Positions 1-11,600 are shown, numbered from the stretch's first letter. The stretch: 64,000 nucleotides of DNA from Cornus controversa (GCA_026545225.1 CM048847.1:12994001-13058000), one strand, 5' to 3'. Notes: a model not told the origin generated them from the letters alone. Numbers and translations are program-made.

Positions 1-1656
1 AAAAAAAAAAAATTTTGATTTTTACAACCTCTCCATCTTTAAAAAAGTTTCGTTCTCAAAATTCGTATATTCCATTAAAATCTACAATTTCATATATAAA
101 TACACTTCATAATCGAAAACTATACATTCAAACATACTTTTATATACATACACTTCATACACAGTTTCTACTTGATTATACAATACATCCATACTCCATC
201 TCACAAACCCGAGAGATACCCAAAATGTATTGAGTCATGATCACCACTGTCATTTAGTTGATTCAATTATTTAGCATATGTTAACAAATCTGACAAATCT
301 AAAAAAAGAAAGGTAGGAGTAACTATAGTTTGTACATGGCATATGACACCTACGGTCCCAATTCAAATTAATTCAAATGTTCAAATGAAACATGCTTCCA
401 AAATATAATGCTGAAAAGAGATGAAAAAATGAGATATGATATTTAAAAAATGTGCACAATCTCTCATAAAATGATATATAGTGATATATATATACACTAA
501 ACAATTAAAACAACTTATATTTTTTTTCTTCAAAATAAAAAGTAAAAGATGAAAAGATAATCAATAAAATTGTTAACTTTAAAATTATAGTAGGAGTACA
601 AATTATACTTTAAAATTGTTAACTGGACCGAAAAATTAATCACTCACTCTAAATTGAAACCCTACATTATTTTCAACAAAAATGTTTTTTTTGGTCAAAT
701 TATAAAAGAGAACAACTTTGTATTTTTCTACATTCAGTTGTATTGGGTCCCTTCACCATGTGCATTGTGCAAAAATCACAACATTTGAATTTTCTCTCTG
801 ATTACATTCCGCTTATTTCTTCTCTTTACCGATGCACTCTCTCTCTTCCCACTCACCATCATTCTTTATTTTTCTTCTCTCCCTCTACAACCGATGCAAC
901 ATTATTATGTCACTTCTTTACTTTTTCTTTTCTTTTCTTTTTTCTTCTCAGTCTATATAACATATTCTTTATTTATTCTTTTCTCTCAATTTCACTCACT
1001 CTCAAAAATCATTTTATTTATTTATTTTCTCTTTCCTCTCTCTCCCACTCATTCTTGAAGCTCCAACTGAAGGGACCAATTACACATATCTCTCTCTCCA
1101 ATATTTGTTTCTAATATTTTAATCTCTCCCTCTCTCTTTTTCCTTTTCTTTCTCTCTTTGTCCCCTCTCTCTCTCTCTATCTGAGATTGTTTTTCTTTCA
1201 CTGTCTCTTTGTCCCATCTCTATTTATATCTTTAATAGTAAATTTATTTAATTTTTAATAAATAAATTAAAATATAATATAATAAATATTTTATTAATCA
1301 ATACATAAAGCTTCAAAAATATATAAAATCATAAGTGGTATTTTATTGTCTTTAAAACAATATACAATGATCAATACAATCATCATTATATATTTATTTA
1401 CCAAAATGCTAAAGGGCCCTTCATCTCCTTTCAATTCTGAACTCATTATCACCTCTTTTTTTTTTTTGCTTTATATATATACACAGAGTTTATATCTACC
1501 ATATCCAGCAAAGCTAGATTTGTCATTTTCTCTCTCCTCACGCCTCCCCTGCATGTCCACCATATACGTTCACATCACATCCATGCTCCATGCATCGTCA
1601 TATGAGGCAGAGAGAGGAGAGAGAAAGTGATATATTATGAGATCAACTGTACTTTA
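1..1656. other. AT-rich intergenic sequence with pyrimidine-rich tract
   Basis: No gene is supported here. The stretch is AT-rich with many short A and T runs. Between about 790 and 1,220 the plus strand is a long CT-rich tract with TCTCTC microsatellite runs, which produces an open frame of low-complexity Ser/Leu/Phe that I do not accept as coding. The sequence ends at the five bases CTTTA (1,652-1,656), the target-site duplication of Element A. Confidence 0.6.
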
Positions 1657-1999
1657 TGATGGGGTGGTTGACTCCTAATACGAGACATGTGACGTGGAAG
1701 AGGAGAATATTTTGACTAGGGCTGGTTAAGCCCAAGTGGGAAAAGGAAGTTGAGGAGGCAGAGTTCTACTAGAGCACGCCTATGGCTTGGTTGCTATAAA
1801 TACTGAACGGTTCATATATCAAGGTACGCATTGAATAGCCTCTAAGTTCATTGACAGTTTTAGAAGCCTGCTCGATATCTGACTTGATCGTCGGAGTGTA
1901 GTCAGCCGGTACCGCACTGGTGCCCTTTCGATTACTCTTCTCTTGTCTTTTTTTATAGGTTGGCGTTTGACCAGCTCAGGGTGAATTTTTACTTCATCA
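1657..1999 (+). repeat. 5' LTR of Element A
   Basis: 343 bp bounded by TG and CA. A TATA-like box CTATAAATACT lies near 1,794-1,804 and probably drives the element's sense transcript. The same LTR sequence occurs at 10,810-11,151 (direct) and, inverted, at 15,030-15,300 and 21,292-21,634 in Element B. Confidence 0.95.
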
Positions 2000-2000
2000 G

Positions 2001-2019
2001 TTGGCACCATTTGTGGGAA
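2001..2019 (+). promoter_or_regulatory. Primer binding site of Element A
   Basis: The bases TTGGCACCATTTGTGGGAAC follow the 5' LTR after one base. The sister Element B has TTGGCGCCGTCTGTGGGAAC at the equivalent place, so the A copy has drifted. TGG plus a GCGCC-like core is the form seen for tRNA-primed Tat elements. The priming tRNA was not checked. Confidence 0.7.
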
Positions 2020-2245
2020 CGATCACATAATTTGACTGTTCTATTCGAATCATACTGAAGCACAATGCACCTATGATCTGGGTTGGAAACTACGGCCGTA
2101 CAGGACCCCCTTGTTGGCCATGATCCTCCAATACAAGACCTTCCTGCCTGAAATGACCCTCTAGCCGTGCAAGACCCTCCAACCAGACAGGACCCGGCAG
2201 CCAGCGTGCCCGCAAGTCATGGAGGCACGCAGCCCCCCTGCATAG

Positions 2246-3840
2246 ATGGACTTTCTGGGGACACACCCTGAAGTCCCAAACGATCAGGGGCATGTCGCAG
2301 CGTTGGAGCACCATGTCCAGAACTTAAATCAAAGCTTGGGTCAGTTGCTCCAACAAAATGCGGCGATTCTGCAATGCCTCCCTCTTGTGGCACCGGGGTC
2401 ATCGCCAAGTTACCTAAGGCCTGTTGATCCTGAGGGGGACGGTATTAGGCGAGAAAGCGAAGTCCCAATGGAGGACACAACTCAGCGTCAAGTGAGAGGT
2501 GGGACAAGTCACAGCCGTTTAGTCCTGCCCGAAAGGAGCCAACCCCGTAGAGATTCCAGATCTCTTGCTTATCATGACATGGAGATGCAGGACCTGAGAG
2601 TTAGGGTAGAAAGCATGGCCCACGCTATAAGGGGGAAAGGTCCCGCCACAATAGAGGACTTGGTCCAGCAAACCAACCTCCCTTTCTCTGGAGGGGTAAT
2701 GAGTTGTCCCTTGCCCGTTAGGTTCAAGATGCCCATAGAGGAAAGCTTTGACGGGACTAAGGACCTGCTAGATCTCTTGGAAACTTACAAGACGTTGATA
2801 CATCTTTAGGCGGTACCCGACGAGATCATGTGCAAAGCCTTTCCTACCACCTTAAAAGGCTTCGCCAGGTCTTGGTTCAACAGTTTGAAACCAGCATCTG
2901 TTCGTTCTTTCAAAGAGCTGAGCCAACTATTCGTTGGTAATTTCATTGCTGCTCGAAGGCACAGGAAACCTACTACCTATCTCCTGAATGTAAGGCAGAC
3001 CAAGGGAGAATCATTGCGAGATTATATCAACCGATTCAATAGAGAAATGTTACAAGTAGATGCCTTGGATGACAAGGTGGCAGTTACAGCATTCATGGGA
3101 GGATTATTGCCCTCTAAATTCTTATACTCTGTTTCTAAGCATCCCTCCAAGAACATGTCCGAATTACTTGTGAAAGCTCAAAAGTACATGAATGTCGAAG
3201 ATGCCCTTGATGCCCAGAGGAAAAAATGTGATAGCGACAAAAAGGTGCATAGAAAAAGGGGAGGTCAATCTAGCAGAGAGGAACGAAACCCTAAATACGG
3301 CAGAGTGTCATAAGAATAGAACGATAAGAACATGCGCCGTGACAGGGGATTCGATTTCACCCCATTGAACATTTTGATAAGTCATATTCTCCTCCACATC
3401 CAGGACAACCCAGCAGTATCATGGCCTCCAAAGTTAAAAACTGATCCGACCAGAAGATCCCGTGATAAGTATTGTAGGTTCCATTGCGACCATGGCTACG
3501 ATACCGATGAATGCATAGATTTAAAAAGATAGATTGAGAGTTTGATTCAAAGGGGCCAATTGCGGAGATTTGTGGGCGGCGGGGGGCAGAGAACACAGAA
3601 TCATATGCAGGACGTGAATGAAGGCACAACACGCAAAAATGCTCCAATAGGGGAAATTAGAGTCATCTCTGGGGGAATCAGGTGCGGCGGAGAGTCTAAT
3701 GCCGCTCGCAAAGCACATGCAAGGAAAGTCAGAAATTTCTCCGAAGTTGGCGAGGTGAGCCAGTCACCCGCCAAGTGCCCTCGATTGGATGACCAGATCA
3801 TTACTTTTTCAGAGGATGACACCAGAAAAATCTAGCAACC
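2246..3840 (+). pseudogene. Element A gag, with in-frame stops
   Basis: This encodes the capsid/nucleocapsid polyprotein. A gag core at 2,715-3,200 includes RSWFNSLKPASVRSFKEL and the downstream YLLNVRQTKGESLRDYINRF block typical of plant retrotransposon gag. A zinc-binding-like segment near 3,470-3,515 reads YCRFHCDHGYDTDEC; Element B has His where A has Tyr, so one ligand is lost. The frame is interrupted by TAG at 2,807 and TAA at 3,311, plus others, at positions where Element B keeps Gln codons. The probable upstream start, kept in Element B (MNHIRSMMHLRSG), is mutated in A. Confidence 0.85.
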
Positions 3841-4482
3841 TCACGATGATGCCCTTGTGGTAACATTAATTGTCGCCAATTTCACAATTAGGCGGGTTTT
3901 AATTGACAACGGTAGTTCCGCAAACATCCTTTTTGTAGATGCATTTGATCAGATGAAGATCAGAAGGGATAGACTCAAGCCTACTCAATCTCCACTCATA
4001 GGCTTCTCCGGGGAGAAACTCCTTCCTTTGGGTACAATCGACCTCCCGATCACTACTGGTTCAAGCCCCAGACAAGTCACCAAGATGGTAACTTTTTTCG
4101 TGGTGGACTGCCCAACCACGTATAATGTCATTCTGGGAAGGGCCACATTGAATGCTATGAGAGCAGTGACCTCTACGTACCACCTCCTTGTTCGATTCCC
4201 TACCGAGCATGGCGTCGGGGAACTAAGAGGAGATCAAGCCACTGCCCGAGAATGTTATGCCACCTCCCTAAGGGAGAGGAAGATGTCAAAAATCCTGAAC
4301 ATTGAGGGGTTAGAAGTGGAAAAAAAGGAGGTCCGTCATGCAGAGCCGATGGAAGAGCTAGTTGAAATTGACCTGAACGAACAGGGTGCAGGAAAGAGGG
4401 TGAGCTTGGGGTCGTCACTTTCACCCACCTCTCTGGAAGAGATGGTGCGATTTCTCAAAACAAATGAGGATGTGTTTGCATA
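3841..4482 (+). pseudogene. Element A retropepsin-like protease
   Basis: The aspartic protease domain that processes the polyprotein. The motif VLIDNGSSANILFVDAFDQM (about 3,897-3,955) holds the active-site Asp in a D-N-G-S setting, followed by the ILGRATLNAMRAV flap/C-terminal motif near 4,130. A TAG just before it (3,833) and a TAG at 4,481 replace Gln and Trp codons of Element B. The strand, frame and order continue directly from gag. Confidence 0.85.
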
Positions 4483-5812
4483 GTCCCACGAGGTTATGCC
4501 TGGGATTGATCCAACCATTGTCGTACACCGACTGAAAATCGACCGCACTGTCAAGCCAGTCAGACAAAAAAGGAGAACCTTTGCCTCAGAAAGAAACATG
4601 GCAATTTCTGAGGAGGTAGAGAAATTATTGAAGGCTAACTTTGTACGAGAAACTAATTACCCAGACTGGTTGGCAAACGTGGTGCTGGTTAAAAAATCCA
4701 ACAACAAGTGGCGCCTGTGTAGCGACTTTACTGATCTAAACAAAGCCCGTCTAAAAGACAGCTTCCCCTTCCCCAGATTGACATGCTAATGGAAGGGACG
4801 GCGGGGTATGAGTGGCTCAGCTTCATGGATGCCTACTCGGAATATAATCAAATTCTGATGTGGCCATCAGACCAGGAAAGGACATCCTTTATAACAAAAA
4901 GGGGATTGTACTGCTATACGGTGATGCCGTTTGGTCTAAAGAATGCTGGCGCAACCTATCAAAGGCTGGTAAATAAAATGTTCAAAGAGAAAATTGGCAG
5001 GAATATGGAGGTGTTTGTTAATGACATGCTCGTCAAAAGCCAGAGGGTTGCTAGCCACTTGGTTGATTTACAGGAAGCTTTTGATGTCCTTCGAAGGTAC
5101 AAAATGAAGCTCAATCCAAGTAAGTGTGCCTTTGGGGTATCCTCCGGGAAGTTCTTGGACTATCTAGTCAGTAAAAGGGGGATAGAAGCCAACCCACAGA
5201 AGGTACAAGCCATCCTAGATACAAGATCACCCAGAACCGTTAAAGAAGTCCAAAGGCTGACAGGAAAGGTGGCAGCATTAAACCGATTGATCTCCCACGC
5301 TACAGACAGGTGTCTCCCATTTTTCTGCATCTTTAAGCGGGCCTTTGAGTGGACTCCAAAATGTGAACAGGGCTTGAGTGAGCTAAAATAGTACCTTAGC
5401 TCGCCCCCACTCTTATCATGCGCACGTGTAGTTGAGGAATTATACTTATACTTGGCTGTCTCCGTTGTAGCAATCAGTTCTACACTGGTACGGGAAAAAG
5501 AGGGAGTGCAAATGCCACTTTATTATACCAGCAGGGTGCTCCGGGGGCAAAAGAAAGGTATCCCTCCATAGAGAAACTAGCATTCGCCTTAATTACAACG
5601 ACTAGGAAACTCAGGCCATATTTCCAAGCACACACTATTGTGGTACTAACTGATCAACCGCTCCGACAACTCCTCTTCAGGCCCGAAACCTCTTGACGGC
5701 TTGTGAAGTGGTCTATGGAACTACGAGAATTTGACGTCCGGTACATGCCAAGATCAGCTATCAAAGGCCAAGTGCTAGCGGATATTATAGTCGAATTCAC
5801 ATACCCCTAGGA
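4483..5812 (+). pseudogene. Element A reverse transcriptase and RNase H
   Basis: RT blocks are clear: LVKKSNNKWRLCSDFTDLNK, MDAYSEYNQI and VMPFGLKNAGATYQRL. The catalytic box reads FVNDM, whereas Element B reads YVDDM, so the first of the two metal-binding Asp residues is Asn and the enzyme should be dead. One base is missing near 4,778, shifting frame within FPFPR. RNase H follows from about 5,400 with further stops, including TAG at 5,389 where B has Gln. Confidence 0.88.
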
Positions 5813-5869
5813 AAATGAACACGTTTAGTGAGAAGAGGTGCAGAGCCCAATCCAACAAGATAGGGGGAC

Positions 5870-6290
5870 CTAGTAGACCCAGATTGCATGTGGCAATTAT
5901 TTGTGGATGGGTCATCAAACGCACAAGCCAGTGGTGCAGGAATACTAATCAAATCTCCAATAGGGGAAACGTTTAAGTATGCCCTGTAATTCGGGTTCAA
6001 GGCAACAAACAATGAGGTTGAGTACGAAGCCTTGGTTGCAGGGTTGAAACTAGCTGGTGTTCTCAAGGTATGATAGTTAAAAGCTTATACCGACTCCTAG
6101 CTGATTGCCCGATAGGTCAGTGTGGAATACGAAGCAAAGGGAACAAGGATGAAATCTTACCTACAAAAAGTACAAGAGCTGGTTACTCACTTTCAGAAGT
6201 TCTCAATTATGCGGGTCCCCTGTAGTGAAAATTCTAATGCGGATACTCTCGCTCGATTGACTACGGCACAAGAGGCCGCCCGATGGGGGT
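5870..6290 (+). pseudogene. Element A second (archaeal-type) RNase H
   Basis: The start WQLFVDGSSNAQASGAGI is the Asp-bearing first strand of an archaeal-type RNase H. ATNNEVEYEALVAGL follows, with the Glu and helix motif, and ENSNADTLARL supplies the late Asp motif. A second RNase H after the RT-linked one is a known acquisition of Tat elements. Several Gln/Arg codons have become stops near 5,985-6,115. Confidence 0.82.
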
Positions 6291-7600
6291 GCTTGTAGAA
6301 CGCATGGACCACCCGAGTATAACAGAGGCGACATCAGGCAAGGTGAACCAAGTCACCCAGGGCATGGAATGGGCAGATTCAATCGTCAGATACATAAGGG
6401 ATGGTGAACTGCCATCCGATAAGACAAAGGCACACAGGACGAGGATCAGAGCATCTAGGTATACCTTGATTGACAGATCTTCTACAAAAGGGGAGTCTTT
6501 TTGCCATACCTACGATGCCTATCAACGGAAGAAGCTCAGTATATCATAAGGGAAATCTACAAGGGGGAATGCGAAAACCATGCAGGGGGTAGGTCTTTGG
6601 GCCATAAGGCCATTAGGCAGGGATACTACTGGCCTTCTATGCAGTAGGACGCACTGAACTTTGTCAAGAACTGCGAAAAGTGCCAGTGCTTTGCCAACAT
6701 CCCGAGACAGCCCCCGGAAGAGTTGACACCAATAGTGGCCCTTCACCCAATGGGGAACGAATTTCGTCGGTCCTCTACCCATGGGAAAGGGACAAACAAA
6801 ATTTGTTATTGTAGCAGTTGATCACTTCACCAAATGGGTAGAAGCCGAACCCTTGGCTACGATTGGGAAAAAGAACGTCATCAATTTCATGTGGAAATCA
6901 ATTATATATAGGTTTGGTGTCCCAAAGGTCATTATTATGGATAATGCAAAGCGATTTGAAAGCTAACGATTCTAAGATTTTTGTACTGAGCACGACATAA
7001 ACCACCGTTATTCCTCACCAGGCCACCCGCAGGCCAATGGGCTGGCTGAGGTAGCCAACAGAACAATATTTAAAATGATCAAGAAATGCCTGGATGACTC
7101 CAAAGGAGTATGGCCAGAACTACTGCCAAATATTTTATGGGCCTACAAGACCACCGTCAAAGTCCCCACAGGGGAGACGCCTTACTTCTTAGCTTTCAGA
7201 AGCGAAGCGGTTCTTCCTGTTGAAATAAGAGCGGTAACAAGTCATCGGATAAGGTATTATGACCCTATTCAAAATGAGGAGGAGTTAAGAGCCAATGTTG
7301 ACTTCATTGATGAGAAAAGGGAGCAAGTTTAGATACGGATTACCGCGTATCAGCAGGCCATGTCCCGGTACTACAACACTAGGGTTAAGCAGAGGAGTTT
7401 TTAACTTGGTGATTTAGTCCTACGTAAGGTCACTCAAGCCACTAAACCCCCCGGCACCAAAAAACTGGCTCCTAATTAGGAGTGCTCGTATAAAGTGATC
7501 AGAATTCAAAGGTGAGGCACCTATTGGTTGGAAACCTTGGAAGGAAAGCAGTTGGCCCATCTTTGGAATGCCGAGAATTTAAGGAGGTTCTATCAATGAA
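6283..7600 (+). pseudogene. Element A integrase
   Basis: The zinc-finger region is at about 6,540-6,690: EIYKGECENHAGG, then QGYYWPSM, then NCEKCQ. The first His of the HHCC finger is Tyr (EIYKG). The core contains QWGTNFVGPLP, where the first catalytic Asp is Asn. The second Asp (IIMDNAKRF) and the Glu (NGLAEVANRT) remain. A C-terminal region ends near YLLETLEGKQLAHLWNAENL. Loss of two key residues by transitions means it cannot integrate. Confidence 0.88.
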
Positions 7601-7848
7601 GTCTTTTTTCTCATGACTTGTTCTTTGTTAGTCTTAGTCCCATCTTCTTTATTTTTAGCTTGCATCTACTATTACCAAGTATTATTGTAGAGGTCGACTT
7701 TATTGCCAAGTCTCAAGTATTATTTCAGAGGTTGGTGCCAAAACCTCAAAACAGGACTCCTATCCAGTTCCATTTTTTTTTGTAAGTTTTATTACGGAAT
7801 GTCAATGGAAAGTGTTATTCATTTCAAAGCATGTCATTACGTTCAGAG

Positions 7849-8379
7849 TAAAAAATACTACCCTACAAGGGCAAAACCCTACGGGGACACACCTCCACGG
7901 AGGGCCTTTAAAGAAAAAGGCGGGATGGATTAATCCCGAGAAAAAATACTACCCTATAGGGGCAAAACCCTACAGGGACACACCTCCACGGAGGGCCTTT
8001 GAAGAAAAAGGCGGGATGGATTAGTCCTAAGAAAAACACTACCCTACAGGGACACACCTCCATGGAGGGCCTTTGAAGAAAAAGGCGGGATGGATTAGTC
8101 CTGAGAAAAACACTACCCTACGGGGGCAAAACCCTACGGGGACACACCTCCATGGAGGACCTTTGAAGAAAAAGGCTGGATGAATTAATCCCGCGAAAAA
8201 CACTACCCTACAGGGGGCAAAACCCTACGGGGACACACCTCCACGGAGGGCCTTTGAAGAAAAAGGTGGGATAGATTAATTCTGAGAAAAACACTACCCT
8301 ACGGGGGCAAAACCCTACGGGGACACACTTCCATGGAGGGCCTTTTACGATAAAGGCGGAATGGGTTAAAATTCTGAGA
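7849..8379 (+). repeat. Tandem array of about six 91-bp units in Element A
   Basis: Units begin near 7,849, 7,940, 8,032, 8,106, 8,196 and 8,287. Each starts AAAAACACTACCCTAC, contains CAAAACCCTACGGGGACACA, then CCTCCATGGAGG or a close variant, and ends in AAAAAGGCGGGATGGATTA. The third unit lacks about 16 bp. CCTCCATGGAGG is a perfect 12-bp palindrome, so every unit can form a short hairpin. The array sits between integrase and the antisense gene. Tandem subrepeats at this position are known in Tat/Ogre elements and can seed satellites. Confidence 0.95.
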
Positions 8380-8550
8380 ATGTATGTGGACATCCCTACA
8401 TGAACCCTTGTGCTGCAAAGAATTACCTCCACAAAAAAAATCATATTTTAATAAAAGAGATATACGGTTCCTCATTAATTAAAACAGAAAGATACAGGGA
8501 GCCTCCACGAAGGAGGAGCATTACAGGATATCAAAAGAAAAGACACCAAA

Positions 8551-10382
8551 TCAGTCGTCAAAGTCTCCAAGTTGTAAGCCAGAGAAATTTATATTAGGCC
8601 ATTGATCCTGTGCCACCTCACGAAAATATTCAAACCCGTCGATGTACAACTGGTTGAGGGCCCTATCGAAGTCAGGCAAATCCTTAAAGTGTTCAACAAC
8701 TAATTCTTTAATACCAGGTAGGTCATCATTCCACCGGGCCATCTCCTTCTGTTCATGACTAAGCTGAGAGTTAAGGGTGTCTATCTCCTCACCGCATGAA
8801 GCATAGGAGGCTCGAAAGGTCTCCATCTCTGAGTTAAAGGTAGCGCACTCACTGGCAAAGGAAGCACCTTCGACGGCAAATGTGGTTCTCTGCTTCCCTA
8901 GTCCCTCCTTCGTCTATAAGAGACGATTGGAAAGACCATGGGCAATAGTCAAGCCCTGTTTAACATATGAGAAGGAATGCGTAGTTAAAAAAAGAAAGAA
9001 AGGAAGAACTCAAATATAACAAGGGGAGTAGGGACGCACCTTAGTCATATTGGCCAGCAGATACCCAGCGAAAGAAGGAGAGTCAATAGCATTCACTCTC
9101 TCAAGATTGCCTGGAAGAATAAACTCCCCAGCTCTTTTTACAGCAAAGCTGTATCTGATAGTAGTTATCCAGTGTGGCTGACAGCTGGGGTTAGCAGAGA
9201 AAAAGATACGTGCGAACTAACACCAAAGAGTTGCGTTGCCGGTACCCCGAATGTGCTTGGGTTTGGCAAAGAACCGCCCCAAATAGTTGAGTAGGAGACA
9301 CCCCAAGCGAGCCAGGGCTCAAAATCGGAGCACTCATAGCCGTAGAGAGGGGGAGTACCCAATGGAAGGAGGGGAAGATAAGTCCCCACCTACAGGTGGA
9401 TCGGTACTCCTGATAATCACGGGCCTCCGTGGTTTTTTTTGAGCAAAGGGGAAGGAGGATGACTTAGCACCTTTTCCCTTCGCCAATGTGAGAATGTCTT
9501 TGTTTGGCCTCCTCTGTGAGCCTGTGAGTTTGAGCACAAAACTGTGTTACACAACTTATTAAAGGAGAGAGGAAGGAAGATAAAAAGAATTAAGGTTACC
9601 TCGTCTATTTTTAGTTATACAAATAGGATAGCCTAACGTGCTCAGCCCCCCATCCGACGTCAAGACCATCGCATCTCTCATAGGTAGCTCAAAAATGAGG
9701 TCTAGTCTTTCTTTTTCTTTGCGACTCACAATCGGCTCAATCCTAGCAGTTGGAAGACAGAAATAAATTCGCGTGAGGCATGGAAAAAGGAAAAGTGACA
9801 ATAGCATAGGTAAAGAAAATAGGAAGCAGAAAGAGCTCACCTATAGTGCTCCCAGTAGTCCAAGTATGAGGGATGCAGAAAGGGGTGAGTTCCCAGTTTC
9901 CTAAAATAAAAAAGAAACGTTCTTTCCAATTTTTTACCCGCTGGCTGTTGTCAAGAATCACCAATCCTTTGGCCAGGCCCCCTGCACTGCGAGATCGGCC
10001 TTGTGTGTGACGCCAGTCTTTGCTCTTTAGAAGGGTGTAGCAAGAAAGAAACTCATCAATAGTAGGTTGAGAAGTGAGTTTGGAAGATTTTCACAGCACC
10101 GGCGTAGCCATAATAATACGTCAAGAGTTGGGCGTGAGAGGGATAGAGATTAAGTGTCTGTAGCAGCTCTTTTGCAAAATTTGAGATAGGAAACAGAAGG
10201 TCGGAGAGGAAATGACCTTCATAGAAACATGTTTCTCCAAGACAGCTGGAGTACGCTCTCTCCGTGGGCAGGGGAGCTCTAGTCACAAACCTATTTGGAA
10301 AGGAATACAAAGTCGCCAGCTCCTCCACTTCAGACTCTGTCATGGTGGAGCTAATATCCTGGCACTCGGAGTAATCCGCCAT
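8551..10382 (-). pseudogene. Element A antisense gene (spliced, degenerate)
   Basis: A multi-exon gene runs opposite to gag-pol. The likely start is ATG at 10,380-10,382 (MADYSECQDISSTM). Exon 1 contains PFPISN-like and SHAQLLTYYYGYAGAV segments, with one frameshift near 10,080, continuing as TIDEFLSCYTLLKSKDW and NWKERFFFILGNWEL. Introns fit GT-AG rules: about 9,840-9,743 (exon end CTATAG, then GTGAGC; acceptor CTGCTAG) and a donor GACGAG/GTAACC at 9,599. The last exon (8,826-8,551) encodes a coiled-coil-like stretch ending GLQLGDFDD. The KERFFF and EFLSCY motifs resemble the plant transposon-associated proteins found antisense in Tat elements. Function unknown. Confidence 0.75.
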
Positions 10383-10552
10383 TATGGAATGTAGAAACTT
10401 AAACACTTGTACAAGGGGTGAGCCGGGGGCAAAGCTTTCTGGAGATTACTTGTCGAATCTATGATCAATAACGTGCAAGCAATGGGAGAGAGAGTGTATG
10501 AAACTATCAGGCATTAGCTAGTGAATTAATATAGATGTGAATGAGGAGGAAG

Positions 10553-10566
10553 GTTCTTAAATAGCC
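10553..10566 (-). promoter_or_regulatory. TATA-like box of the Element A antisense gene
   Basis: On the minus strand the sequence reads GGCTATTTAAGAA, about 170 bp upstream of the antisense ATG at 10,382. It lies inside the element and outside the LTR, so the antisense gene may have its own promoter. Element D has a TATA box in the equivalent place. Confidence 0.5.
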
Positions 10567-10809
10567 AAGTTGTATATCAGTCCCAATGTTCTTTTTTCCA
10601 ACGTTTAATAACAACGGCTAGAAAATTAACGGTCACAAGGAGCAGGCAACGTCTAGCAACCCAACGGTCACGAGACTAGGCGAGGAACAGGAGAAGCAGA
10701 AGCAAGGCCGGGCGCTGCTCGGACCGGGCCCGCGCAAAAAAAAAAGGGAAGGAATTTGTGTAATGTGTTCTCGATACTCAACAAGCGACTCTCATGAACA
10801 AGGGACATC

Positions 10810-11151
10810 TGATGGGGTGGTTGACTCTTAATACGAGACATGTGACGTGGAAGAGGAGAATATTTTGACCAGGGCTGGTTAAGCCCTAGGGAAAAAAGAA
10901 GCTGAGGAGGTAGAGTTCTACTAGAGCACTCCTATAGCTTGGTCGCTATAAATACTGGATGGTTCATATATCAAGGTACGCATTGAATACCCTCTAAGTT
11001 CATTGACAGCTTTAAAAGTCTGCTCGATATCTGACTTAATCATCGGAGTGTAGTCGGCCGGTACCGCACTGGTGCCCTTTCGATTACTCTTCTCTTGTCC
11101 TTTTTTACAGGTTGGCGTTTGACCAGCTCGGGGTGAATTTTTGCTTCATCA
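10810..11151 (+). repeat. 3' LTR of Element A
   Basis: 342 bp, starting TGATGGGGTGG and ending CTTCATCA, followed by the TSD CTTTA. It differs from the 5' LTR mainly by transitions. A purine run (AAAAAAAAAAAGGGAAGG) lies about 60 bp upstream and CAAGGGACATC directly abuts the LTR; which serves as polypurine tract is unclear. Confidence 0.95.
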
Positions 11152-11159
11152 CTTTATAA

Positions 11160-11334
11160 TATGTATATCTATATTTTGCGAACAAGTGTATATTTTTTAT
11201 TTATTTTTAAGACGTATCAAATACTTCTTAAATACTTTGACCATATATCTAATATTTCTCACATACTTCAGAACATATTTCTAACAATAAGTATAATTAT
11301 TAAAAAAAAAATTATTTATTTAAAAAATAAGTGT

Positions 11335-11368
<34 letters not shown>

Positions 11369-11600
11369 TAATCTTATTAATGCAAATTATGCAATATGAT
11401 TCTTAACTCTTAGTTTGTTTGTTAATTATAATATTTTATAAAGAAATGTAAATAAATTAATTTTTTATATATATAAAAATATAATTTGTTATTTTTATAT
11501 TGTCGCCCTACTTGTATCTTTATTTTTTGAGATTTCTCATATCACCGTATCCGTATCGTATCATACCGTATCCTGTATCCGTATCCATGTTTCCTAAATC
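11160..11600 (-). repeat. MITE-like repeat with GTATCC-type motifs
   Basis: The end near 11,500-11,596 (TTTTTTGAGATTT, then repeated CCGTATCC motifs, then CCATGTTTCCTAAATC) matches, in opposite orientation, the start of the insert in the copia RT at 32,568. The rest is AT-rich and diverged. No coding sequence. The left limit is uncertain because Element A begins close by. Confidence 0.5.
11337..11366. repeat. (AT)n microsatellite
   Basis: A 30-bp pure AT dinucleotide run in an AT-rich region. A likely hypervariable simple repeat. Confidence 0.95.

Larger units (their letters stand above)
1657..11151 (+). mobile_element. Element A: full-length Tat-type Ty3/gypsy LTR retrotransposon
   Basis: Two direct LTRs of about 343 bp (1,657-1,999 and 10,810-11,151) start TGATGGGG and end TTCATCA, and a perfect 5-bp TSD, CTTTA, lies at 1,652-1,656 and 11,152-11,156. 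Internal order on the plus strand is gag, protease, RT, RNase H, a second archaeal-type RNase H, integrase. A tandem array and an antisense, intron-bearing gene follow before the 3' LTR. The extra RNase H and the antisense gene downstream of pol are known hallmarks of the plant Tat lineage. The LTRs differ at roughly two dozen positions by eye and gag-pol carries many stops, so the copy is old and non-autonomous. Confidence 0.95.

Noticed and set aside
743-1114. Open frame of 123 codons in the CT-rich tract
   Set aside because: Composition is low-complexity Ser/Leu/Phe caused by pyrimidine repeats; no domain, no conserved motif.
7849-8379. Possible CRISPR array
   Set aside because: Contiguous 91-bp tandem units without unique spacers, in a plant retrotransposon.
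10212-10394. Plus-strand frame in the right part of Element A
   Set aside because: Shadow of the antisense gene, whose minus-strand frame shows conserved motifs and splice sites.
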